This document shows positions 1 to 6,697 of a stretch of DNA of 38,986 nt, in pieces. The notes under the pieces were generated by a model that was not told the origin of the DNA, made no database searches, and worked only from the letters and a program-made list of their open reading frames with translations. Each line of letters begins with the position of its first letter. Position 1 is the stretch's first letter. A program made the translations under genes and the position numbers. Source of the stretch: Allomeiothermus sp035760705 (GTDB taxonomy: Bacteria > Deinococcota > Deinococci > Deinococcales > Thermaceae); assembly GCA_035760705.1 (NCBI GenBank), contig DASTSL010000017.1, positions 1 through 38,986 of the forward strand, given 5' to 3'.

Positions 1-141
1 CCCTGCTCAAACGCAAGTTCGGCGAGGGGGTGCGTTCTCGCAAACCCCGCCTGCAGATGCGGGAGTGCCGGGTCAAGGCGTTGGTCTACAACGCCTACCG
101 TTAGTCGGCTTGCTACATCGAGGGAACTTTGCAACAGAGCA
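1..141 (+). mobile_element. Right end of an insertion sequence
   Basis: The transposase tail is followed by a sequence at 119-141 that reads, on the opposite strand, GCTCTGTTGCAAAGTTCCC. Ends with a CTGTTGCAAA core are common terminal inverted repeats of insertion sequences. The right boundary is therefore placed near 141, about 90 bp before the next gene. The left end and any target-site duplication are outside the window. Confidence 0.5.
3..104 (+). CDS. DDE transposase, C-terminal fragment (cut by window edge)
   Basis: An open frame enters from the window edge and stops at TAG 102-104. Its last 33 residues read LLKRKFGEGVRSRKPRLQ and end in LVYNAYR. A basic KRKFG motif, an RSRKP turn and a final K-LVYN segment are typical of the C-terminus of IS4/IS5-type DDE transposases. 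The catalytic residues would lie upstream, outside the window, so activity cannot be judged. An inverted-repeat-like sequence follows about 15 bp downstream. The family assignment comes from this short tail only. Confidence 0.6.
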   Translation: MLKRKFGEGVRSRKPRLQMRECRVKALVYNAYR

Positions 142-233
142 CCGTGAATTCGCAAGCGTCCACCCGCAGGAGAGATGCCCAAATCCAAGAGCGCTAGCGT
201 TCGGAATGACAGATATTACACAATAGAGTCACT

Positions 234-1244
234 ATGAACCGAATCGCCCTGCAAAAGCTCCGAAGCTGGATGAGCGAGCGCGGTTTTGACCTCTTCTTCG
301 TGCAAAACCCGGAGAACTTCGCCTGGCTCAGCGGGGGCGGGGACAACACCGTGGTGGTGAACCGCCCGGTGGCCTGGCTCGAGGTCCTTAGCGAAGCCTC
401 CGCCCCGGTCAGGCTCCACACCTCCCAGATCGAAGCCGAGCGGCTCGCCGACGAGGAGGTGGAGGGGCTCGAGGTCATCCGCTACCCCTGGTACGCCACG
501 CCGGGGCCGCCCAGCCCCAACGACTCCGAGCACGACCTCACCCCGCTGCGGCTGGTGCTTGGCCCCCAGGAGCAGGAGCGCTACCGGGCTCTAGGCCGCG
601 ACGCAGCGCTGGCAGTGGGCGAGGTGATGCGCGACGCCGAGCCGGAGTGGACCGAATCCGAGCTGATCGGAGCGGTCTCGAGCGCTCTCTACGCCTACGG
701 CATCCAGCCGGTGGTGCTGCTGGCGGCGGGCGAGGAGCGCATCGGCAAATACCGCCACCCGCTGCCTAAGGATAAGCCGCTTGGCAAGCTAGGGGTGGCC
801 GTGCTGTGCGGGCGCCGCGAGGGGCTAATCGCCAACGTCACCCGGCTCAAAACCTGGGGCCATGGCAAAGCGCGGGTGTTGATGGATCACGTCCTGCACG
901 TGGAGTCGGTGGCCCTGAGCTGCACCTTGCCGGGTAAAACCCTTTCCGAGGTCTTCGCCGCCCTCAAACAGGCCTACGCCGACATCGGACGCCCGGAAGC
1001 TATCGAGGAGCACCACCAGGGCGGGCTCACCGGTTACAAACCGCGCGAGGTGCTCGCCACGCCGAGCAACCTGACCGCCCTCGAGGTCGGCATGGCCGTC
1101 GCCTGGAACCCCAGCCTGCCCGGAGCCAAGGCCGAAGACACCTTCCTGATCGGCGAGAATGGCCTGGAGAACCTCACCCTAGACCCCCACTGGCCCATGG
1201 TCGAGGTCGAGGGGCGGCTAAGGCCAGGCCTGCTCGAGGGATAG
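234..1244 (+). CDS. M24 (aminopeptidase P/creatinase-fold) family protein, probably lacking metal ligands
   Basis: This 336-residue protein has the two-part layout of M24B proteins: an N-terminal creatinase-type domain (FDLFFVQNPENFAWLSG near residue 20) and a C-terminal pita-bread domain. The EEHHQGGLTGYKPRE segment (258-272) and NPSLPGAKAEDT (about 293-303) match the His and Glu metal-binding regions of the family. The two aspartates that normally bind metal, in DxG and xxDxTR, are not visible: the matching stretch reads CGRREGLIANVTR with Asn201 in the second position. The protein may be a non-metallo hydrolase of creatinase type or a pseudo-enzyme. It begins 92 bp after the IS end, and I see no clear Shine-Dalgarno sequence before ATG 234. 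galK follows 112 bp downstream. Confidence 0.75.
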   Translation: MNRIALQKLRSWMSERGFDLFFVQNPENFAWLSGGGDNTVVVNRPVAWLEVLSEASAPVRLHTSQIEAERLADEEVEGLEVIRYPWYATPGPPSPNDSEHDLTPLRLVLGPQEQERYRALGRDAALAVGEVMRDAEPEWTESELIGAVSSALYAYGIQPVVLLAAGEERIGKYRHPLPKDKPLGKLGVAVLCGRREGLIANVTRLKTWGHGKARVLMDHVLHVESVALSCTLPGKTLSEVFAALKQAYADIGRPEAIEEHHQGGLTGYKPREVLATPSNLTALEVGMAVAWNPSLPGAKAEDTFLIGENGLENLTLDPHWPMVEVEGRLRPGLLEG

Positions 1245-1356
1245 CCCCTTGACTCCTATTCCTCTCCTCGAACGAGATTGGAAAAGCGAGCACCAAGCTA
1301 TGAACCCCATCTCGCACTTCCAGCCCCCCTACTCCCGCAAGCACAGAAGGAGAACC

Positions 1357-2406
1357 ATGAGCTTCAAAGACCAATTCAGCACCCTCCCCGAAGTCAGCGT
1401 GCAAGCCCCAGGCCGGGTCAACCTGCTGGGCGAACACACCGACTACAACGATGGCTTCGTCTTCCCCACCCCGCTCCCCTACTTCACCCACGTCGAAGCC
1501 AGCCGACTCGAGGGAAGGGTCGAGGGCTACGCCGAGAACTTTAGCCAGACCCGGGCCCGCTCGCTGGATCAGGGCAAGCAAGGAGACTGGCTCGACTACG
1601 TGGCGGGGTGCGTCTGGGTGCTGCGCAAAGCCGGCCACGAGGTTCCCGGTGGACGGTTCTACGTGAGGAGCGAGGTGCCGATGGGCTCCGGGCTTTCCAG
1701 TTCGGCAGCGCTCGAGGTCGCCACCCTGCGGGCCCTGCGGGCCCTGTACCAGCTTCCCCTCGACGACAAGCAGATCGCCCTCCTGGCCCAACAGGCCGAA
1801 GTCGAGTACGTGGGGGTACGGGTAGGGATCATGGACCAGATGGCAAGTTCGCTGGGCCAGCCGGGACAGGCGCTGTTCCTGGACACCCGTACCCTCGACT
1901 ACCAATTGGTGCCGCTCCCCGCCGGGTACAAAGTGGCGGTGGTGGACTCCGCTATGCCCCGCCGCCTGGCCGAGGCTGGGTACAACGAGCGCCGGGCCCA
2001 GTGCGAGGAGGCCGCCCGCCTCTTGGGGGTGAAGGCCCTGCGCGACGTGGGTCTGGACCGGCTGGACGAGGTGAATGCGCTGCCTGAGCCGCTGAACCGC
2101 CGGGCCCGGCACGTCGTTACCGAGAACGCCCGGGTGCTCGAGGGGATCACGGCGCTCAAGTCAGGGGATGTCCGGCGCTTCGGCGAACTGATGCTGGCCT
2201 CGCACCGCTCGCTCCGCGACGACTACCAGGTCTCGATCCCCGAGCTCGACCGGCTGGTGGACCTGGCTATGCAAAATGGCGCCGTCGGGGCGCGCCTCAC
2301 CGGGGCCGGGTTCGGCGGGGCCACCGTAGCCCTGGTGCCGGAGCAGGAATATGAGCGGTTCAAAGCTGGGGTGGCTCGAGGCTATCCCCAGGCCCGCTTC
2401 GTCTGA
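1357..2406 (+). CDS. galK: Galactokinase
   Basis: GalK phosphorylates galactose to galactose-1-phosphate in the cytoplasm, the first committed step of the Leloir pathway. All three GHMP-kinase motifs are present: the galactokinase signature PGRVNLLGEHTDYNDG near the N-terminus, the ATP-binding PMGSGLSSSAALE loop, and the C-terminal GARLTGAGFGG motif. The frame is open back to a TTG at 1249, but ATG 1357 is chosen because AGAAGGAG lies at 1345-1352 and the family's conserved N-terminus follows directly. The resulting length of 349 residues is normal for the family. No other gal gene is adjacent. Confidence 0.93.
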   Translation: MSFKDQFSTLPEVSVQAPGRVNLLGEHTDYNDGFVFPTPLPYFTHVEASRLEGRVEGYAENFSQTRARSLDQGKQGDWLDYVAGCVWVLRKAGHEVPGGRFYVRSEVPMGSGLSSSAALEVATLRALRALYQLPLDDKQIALLAQQAEVEYVGVRVGIMDQMASSLGQPGQALFLDTRTLDYQLVPLPAGYKVAVVDSAMPRRLAEAGYNERRAQCEEAARLLGVKALRDVGLDRLDEVNALPEPLNRRARHVVTENARVLEGITALKSGDVRRFGELMLASHRSLRDDYQVSIPELDRLVDLAMQNGAVGARLTGAGFGGATVALVPEQEYERFKAGVARGYPQARFV

Positions 2407-2509
2407 GGCAGCGAAATCGGCTTTTGCCGAGTGGGTGCCTAGCGTTAAGTTAATGAGAAGTTAAGAGATTTTGCTCATCTCGCCTAGCGCGGGTCGGAGG
2501 GGAAACCTA

Positions 2510-2569
2510 CACTTTTGATATTCAGCCCAAACTTTTCTGACGGGCTGGGCACTTATCCAAAAGTGGAGG
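2510..2569 (+). promoter_or_regulatory. Two-stem leader hairpin touching the Shine-Dalgarno sequence
   Basis: CACTTTTG (2510-2517) is complementary to CAAAAGTG (2558-2565). Nested inside, AGCCC (2524-2528) pairs with GGGCT (2542-2546). The 3' arm of the outer stem overlaps the first G of the GGAGG ribosome-binding site (2565-2569) of the lipoprotein gene at 2577. Such a fold could reduce ribosome access, so this may be a translational control element. No riboswitch class is recognised. Confidence 0.4.
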
Positions 2570-2576
2570 TTCACCG

Positions 2577-3848
2577 ATGAAGCTACCTACCGCGCTGGCC
2601 CTGGGGACCTTGGCGCTCGCGCTCTCGGCCTGTACCGGTGGCCTGCGGGGAGGCGCCCCGGCCTATTGGGGCAAGGAACTGCCCCCCGCGAGCGCCCCCC
2701 AGAGCCGGGCCTACAAGGAAGTGATCGACAAGCACTACGCCACCTTCCCGCCCAAGGAGGGTGAGTGCTCCAAAGAGATCCACGCCCGCTACTGGGTGTA
2801 TGGACCTGACGGCAAGGTCTACCCCACCTGGCACCCGCCGGTGGACCCGCAGACCGGCTGCAAGTTCGGGCACGAGCACGGGCGCGACCCGCGCGAGTCC
2901 GCGCTGTATAGCGGGATGCCCCCCTTCGGCTACGTCAACGAGAAGCACTTCGAATACAAGGACGTAAATGCCGAAGGCTACCAGGGCAACTTTCGCGACG
3001 AAGACCACGTGGGCCACAAAATCGAGCTGCAAAACGACTTCACCGTCTATAGCGACGCGGGCTTCGCCTACACCCGCTGTAGCGTGATGATGAAGCTGCA
3101 CCAGGGCACCCACTCGCCCGACGCTACCAAGAACAACCTGCACGAGTTCTTCTACGACATCAAGTGCGCCGACGGCACCGAGATGCACTGGAAGAGCCTG
3201 CACGGCTTTGGCCCGCCCGGAACCATGAAAGACCAGTGCGGCGACAATACCCTGGTCACCGGCACCGACTTCGTACCGCCCAACTCCCCCGCCGACGGCG
3301 GCGACCGCCGGATCCCCGGCCCCAACTGCGTGAGCGAGTTCAAGCAAGACCCCAAATTCTGGCGCTTCTCCGAGCAGTGGGTGCTGGGCCACGGGGCCTG
3401 GGCCGATCAGGGCAGGTTACAGGTGGGCTTCGGGCCTTATTTCGTGGTGCACGACCCCAGCCGCTACTTCGACCCCAGCGCCACCACCAAGATCGGTCGC
3501 CCGGTGGACTTCTGTTTCGACGGGGGGATCACCGCGGGGGACTGCGCCAAGCTGAGGGAACTCGAGCCCAGCGGCAAGATCGCCTACGATGACCCCCGCT
3601 CGCCCTTCCGGGGAGCCGACCGTACCGTCCACATGAACGGTCTGCGGATCAAGAACGTCACCGGGACCACCACCTGGTACTCCGACGTGTTCGGTAAGAC
3701 CTGGAGCAAGACCAAGGACCCGGCCAAGGGCATCGTGGTCGAGCAGTTCCTCCGCCAGGGGGCCCAGTCCGATGGCACCGACATCCGGGGGCCGACGATG
3801 GAGGGCGACTACGGTCACGAGGGGACCGGGGTCCACGCCCCCAACTAA
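2577..3848 (+). CDS. Lipoprotein of unknown function, Cys/His-rich
   Basis: The 423-residue product starts with a lipoprotein signal peptide: MKLPT, a hydrophobic Ala/Leu core, and the lipobox LSAC with the lipidated Cys at residue 19. It should therefore be membrane-anchored outside the cytoplasm. I do not recognise the family. The mature part has few hydrophobic stretches, several cysteines and repeated His-containing motifs (GHEHGRDP, HQGTHSPD, NLHEFFYD), and it ends in GDYGHEGTGVHAPN. The His and Cys content might suggest metal binding or disulfides, but nothing proves it. The start is set by GGAGG 8 bp upstream. A strong terminator follows at once, so it is probably the last or only gene of its transcript. 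Confidence 0.75.
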   Translation: MKLPTALALGTLALALSACTGGLRGGAPAYWGKELPPASAPQSRAYKEVIDKHYATFPPKEGECSKEIHARYWVYGPDGKVYPTWHPPVDPQTGCKFGHEHGRDPRESALYSGMPPFGYVNEKHFEYKDVNAEGYQGNFRDEDHVGHKIELQNDFTVYSDAGFAYTRCSVMMKLHQGTHSPDATKNNLHEFFYDIKCADGTEMHWKSLHGFGPPGTMKDQCGDNTLVTGTDFVPPNSPADGGDRRIPGPNCVSEFKQDPKFWRFSEQWVLGHGAWADQGRLQVGFGPYFVVHDPSRYFDPSATTKIGRPVDFCFDGGITAGDCAKLRELEPSGKIAYDDPRSPFRGADRTVHMNGLRIKNVTGTTTWYSDVFGKTWSKTKDPAKGIVVEQFLRQGAQSDGTDIRGPTMEGDYGHEGTGVHAPN

Positions 3849-3858
3849 GCGCCCTACG

Positions 3859-3893
3859 AAAAAAGCCGGACCTTACTCTGGGTCCGGCTTTTT
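3859..3893. terminator. Bidirectional Rho-independent terminator
   Basis: The arms AAAAAGCCGGACC and GGTCCGGCTTTTT flank an 8-nt loop between the lipoprotein gene and the convergent hslO. The stem has an A-run on one side and a T-run on the other, so it can end transcription from both strands. Confidence 0.9.
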
Positions 3894-3907
3894 GACCGAT
3901 AGGGAAT

Positions 3908-4942
3908 CTAAGCCCTGGGCAGTTCGCTCAGCCGCACTGCTCGGCCACAGGTGCAGGTTTCGCCGTCGTGGCGCACCTCGAGCCCCGCGGCGGTCTGGAA
4001 GTACCACAGCGTCCCGCAGTCCGGGCAGCGCACCTCGCCGGTGGAGGGCTCGGCTAGCGAGCGGATCTCGTGGGGGGTGATCCAGTAACGCTCGTTGCAC
4101 CAGTGGCAGATCGCTTCGGCACCCCCGTCCTTGGCGATCATGTCCTCGCGTTCGTGGTGGTCGAAGAAGATCAGGGCTTCGAGGGCCTTCTGCTGGCTGC
4201 ACGTGCACTGGAACTGGAGCGGGATATGGTTCTCCTTGAAGCCCAGCACGGTCAGGTCGGTGCGGGTGTAGTCCAGGCCCTCGAGCAGAAGCTCCACGGT
4301 GCGCTCCATGCCGTGCTCGGCTAAGAGCGGGGTGATCCCGCCCAACCGCCCCAGGTTGGCCTCGAGCGCGTCGATCACCGCCTGCGGGGCCTCGGGCATC
4401 ACCTGGATGACCACCCCACCCGCCACCTGTACGCTGCCGTCGCCGCGCACCCGCACCCCCAGCAGCACCGCCGAGGGCACCTGTTCGGACTGCCAGAGGT
4501 AGTGCGCCAGGTCTTCGGCGATCTCGCCGGAGACGAGTTCGGTGGAGGAGTCGTAGATCTCCCCGTTGGAGAGGGCCCGGCTCACCCGCAATTGCCCCTT
4601 CCCCAGCAAGCCGCCCACGTTGAGCTTTCCGTCGGGCCGCAGCGGGAGCTCGGCCCGAGGGTTCTTGGCGTAGGCCCGCACCGAGCCGTCCGGCCCGGCA
4701 TCCACGATCAATCCGCCCAGCGGGCCATCCCCGTCGAAGCGCAGGTCTACCCGCTCGCGCGGGGTTTTGGAGAGCAGAAAAGCCAGCAGCAATCCGCCGG
4801 TCATCGCGCGGCCCATCGCGGCGGTGGCGGTGGCGGAGAGCCCGTGGCGCTGCCGGGCCTCTTCGGTTACATCGGTGGTATCGGCGGCCAACACGCGCAG
4901 GTTCCCCTCGGCGGCGAGGCCACGAATCAGTCGTCCCATCAC
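3908..4942 (-). CDS. hslO: Redox-regulated chaperone Hsp33 with extra C-terminal Cys pairs
   Basis: Hsp33 is a cytoplasmic holdase switched on by oxidative unfolding, when its zinc-bound cysteines form disulfides. The canonical zinc site is present as FQCTCS (Cys246, Cys248) and CHWCNERY (Cys279, Cys282), with a 30-residue spacing inside the known range. The N-terminal body is typical (TGGLLLAFLLSK, LPLRPDGKLNVGG). The protein has 344 residues against about 290 for common Hsp33s. The extra tail holds CPDC (306/309) and CTC (330/332), a likely second metal or redox site. The start is GTG 4942 or ATG 4939. No Shine-Dalgarno sequence is visible, but a TACAAT box lies 7 nt before the GTG, suggesting a leaderless message. 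Confidence 0.9.
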   Translation of the reverse strand: MMGRLIRGLAAEGNLRVLAADTTDVTEEARQRHGLSATATAAMGRAMTGGLLLAFLLSKTPRERVDLRFDGDGPLGGLIVDAGPDGSVRAYAKNPRAELPLRPDGKLNVGGLLGKGQLRVSRALSNGEIYDSSTELVSGEIAEDLAHYLWQSEQVPSAVLLGVRVRGDGSVQVAGGVVIQVMPEAPQAVIDALEANLGRLGGITPLLAEHGMERTVELLLEGLDYTRTDLTVLGFKENHIPLQFQCTCSQQKALEALIFFDHHEREDMIAKDGGAEAICHWCNERYWITPHEIRSLAEPSTGEVRCPDCGTLWYFQTAAGLEVRHDGETCTCGRAVRLSELPRA

Positions 4943-4949
4943 TTAACCG

Positions 4950-4955
4950 ATTGTA
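4950..4955 (-). promoter_or_regulatory. -10 box of a probable leaderless hslO promoter
   Basis: On the minus strand TACAAT is followed by 7 nt and then the GTG start of hslO. This spacing puts the transcription start at or next to the start codon. Leaderless messages of this type are well known in Deinococcus and Thermus. No convincing -35 box is seen. Confidence 0.5.
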
Positions 4956-5017
4956 GCCAGAAGTGTTGGAAGAATGGAGCACCAAGGCAGGATTATCAGC
5001 CCCGGCGAGGATGCATG

Positions 5018-5054
5018 AAGGCTCGAGGGTAGCCTTGCCGAAGCAAGGTTTTTT
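5018..5054 (+). promoter_or_regulatory. Possible attenuator: competing hairpins with a T-run
   Basis: Two mutually exclusive hairpins overlap here. AAGGCT (5018-5023) can pair with AGCCTT (5031-5036), or CCTTGC (5033-5038) can pair with GCAAGG (5043-5048). The second pairing is followed by six T residues and has the form of a Rho-independent terminator. A tiny frame ATG AAG GCT CGA GGG TAG begins at 5015, with GAGG just before it. The next plus-strand gene is gabT, about 330 bp downstream. The remaining part of this 438-bp gap (4943-5380) holds the hslO promoter, a further pairing GGGTGCGG/CCGCACCC (5091-5098 with 5154-5161) and the gabT leader dyads. Confidence 0.4.
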
Positions 5055-5248
5055 CGATCCCCCCAAGCGAAGTCGGGTGCGCGGGGGTCCGGGTGCGGAT
5101 TGCTGGCTATGTTTGGGAGGATTCCCTTTTGCGCTTCGCTCGAGCATCCCACCCCGCACCCGTTAAGTTCTCCTTTATAGCGCGCTCCCAGAGAACTCGG
5201 CCCCACGGCCAGAAGAGGGCTATCGGTTATTTAGATACCTCGCCGCGC

Positions 5249-5303
5249 ACAATTCCAATTGTCAGACCTCGGCCTCAAGCTTTAGGCTTGGGCGAGAACG
5301 TTC
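5249..5303 (+). promoter_or_regulatory. Cluster of dyads upstream of gabT
   Basis: Three inverted repeats lie within 55 bp: ACAATT-CC-AATTGT (5249-5262), CAAGC-TTTAG-GCTTG (5276-5290) and the perfect 10-bp palindrome AGAACGTTCT (5294-5303). They sit 78-132 bp before gabT, where operators or a structured leader would be expected. The regulator that might bind is not identified. Confidence 0.4.
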
Positions 5304-5380
5304 TTCCTGGGTTGTCGGTTGGGGAATAGCCATAGGCGCTATTTCCGGCGTTGCCGTAGAGAAGTAGAGAAAGGGGAGCT

Positions 5381-6673
5381 ATGCCAGCCACCGAATCACG
5401 CAATCAAGCCTTGTTGGAGTTGCGGCAAAAGGTCGTCCCACGCGGGGTTTCACAGGTTCACCCGGTCGTGGCGGATAAAGCGCTGGGCGGAAAGATCTGG
5501 GACGTGGACGGGCGCGAGTACCTGGACTGGATCGGCGGAATCGGGGTGCTGAACGTGGGGCACAACCACCCCAAGGTGGTCCGGGCGGTCAGGGAGCAGC
5601 TCGAGCGCTTCTCCCACACCTGCTTCCAGGTCACGGCCTACGAGCCCTACATCCGGCTGGCGGAAAAACTCTGCCAGAGCGCCCCCGGTGACTTCGAGAA
5701 GAAAGCCTTTTTCGTGACCACGGGAGCCGAGGCCACCGAGAACGCCATCAAGATCGCCCGGGCCCACACCGGGCGGCCCGCGGTGATCGCCTTCAAAAAC
5801 AGCTTCCACGGGCGCACCCTGATGGGCATGACCCTCACCGGCAAGGCCAATCCCTACCGCCAGAACTTCGGCCCCTTCGCCCCCGAGGTCTACCACGCGC
5901 CCTACCCCTACGAATACTGGGGGGTCAATACCAAAGCCGCGCTCGAGGGCCTGCAAGAACTCTTCGACACCGAGGTCTCGCCGGATCGGGTGGCGGCCCT
6001 CATCATCGAGCCACAGTTGGGCGAGGGCGGCTTCGTCCCGGCTCCGGCGGCGTTTTTGCGTTCGCTACGGGCCCTCACTCAGAAGCACGGCATCGTCCTG
6101 ATCGACGACGAGATCCAGACCGGCATCGGGCGCACCGGCAAGTTCTGGGCCATCGAGTACTCAGGCATCGAACCGGACCTGATCTGCTTCGCCAAGAGCA
6201 TCGGCGGCGGGCTCCCCATCGCGGGCGTGCTGGGCCGGGCCGAGATCATGGACGCCCCCCTGCCCGGCGGGTTGGGCGGGACCTTCGCCGGGAACCCCTT
6301 AGCCTGCGCGGCGGGCCTGGCGGTGCTGGAGATCTTCGAGGAGGAAGGGCTGCTCGAGAAGGGCCAACGGCTCGGGGAGATCCTCCACGAAGGGTTCAGA
6401 AAGATGCAATCGCGCTTCCCCCAGATCGGCGACGTGCGCGGTTTGGGGCCGATGGCGGCGATGGAACTGGTCAAGGACCCGGCCAGCAAGGAGCCCGATC
6501 CCGTCCTCACCGGCAAGGTCTTCGACGCGGCCCGCGAGCGGGGCCTCCTCCTGATGAAAGCCGGGATGCACTACAACGTGATCCGCTGTCTGGTCCCGCT
6601 GGTGGTGAGCGAGGCCGAGTTGCACAAGGGGTTGGAGATCCTCGAGCAGAGCTTCGAGGCGGCCACCGCCTAA
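5381..6673 (+). CDS. gabT: 4-aminobutyrate aminotransferase (GABA transaminase)
   Basis: GabT is a PLP enzyme that moves the amino group of GABA to 2-oxoglutarate, giving succinate semialdehyde and glutamate; relatives also accept putrescine or 5-aminovalerate. The 430-residue protein follows E. coli GabT closely from memory: PRGVSQVHPVVAD near the N-terminus, WDVDGREYLDW, LERFSHTCFQVTAYEPY, VTTGAEATENAIKIAR, IIEPQLGEGGF, DDEIQTGIGRTG, the PLP lysine Lys272 in FAKSIGGGLPIAG, and GGTFAGNPLACAA. GGGGAG just before ATG sets the start. It heads a plus-strand run of amine genes; the amine oxidase follows after 24 bp. Substrate preference among omega-amino acids cannot be fixed from sequence. Confidence 0.88.
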   Translation: MPATESRNQALLELRQKVVPRGVSQVHPVVADKALGGKIWDVDGREYLDWIGGIGVLNVGHNHPKVVRAVREQLERFSHTCFQVTAYEPYIRLAEKLCQSAPGDFEKKAFFVTTGAEATENAIKIARAHTGRPAVIAFKNSFHGRTLMGMTLTGKANPYRQNFGPFAPEVYHAPYPYEYWGVNTKAALEGLQELFDTEVSPDRVAALIIEPQLGEGGFVPAPAAFLRSLRALTQKHGIVLIDDEIQTGIGRTGKFWAIEYSGIEPDLICFAKSIGGGLPIAGVLGRAEIMDAPLPGGLGGTFAGNPLACAAGLAVLEIFEEEGLLEKGQRLGEILHEGFRKMQSRFPQIGDVRGLGPMAAMELVKDPASKEPDPVLTGKVFDAARERGLLLMKAGMHYNVIRCLVPLVVSEAELHKGLEILEQSFEAATA

Positions 6674-6697
6674 GCGTTCGGATTCAGGAGGGTTGCC

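Noticed and set aside
3873..5159. A 428-codon minus-strand frame overlapping hslO
   Set aside because: The Arg/Gly/Ala-rich translation has no family motif, while the hslO frame carries the full Hsp33 signature.
4963..5166. A 67-codon frame in the hslO-gabT gap
   Set aside because: It has no ribosome-binding site at its first start, unusual composition, and overlaps the hairpin structures.
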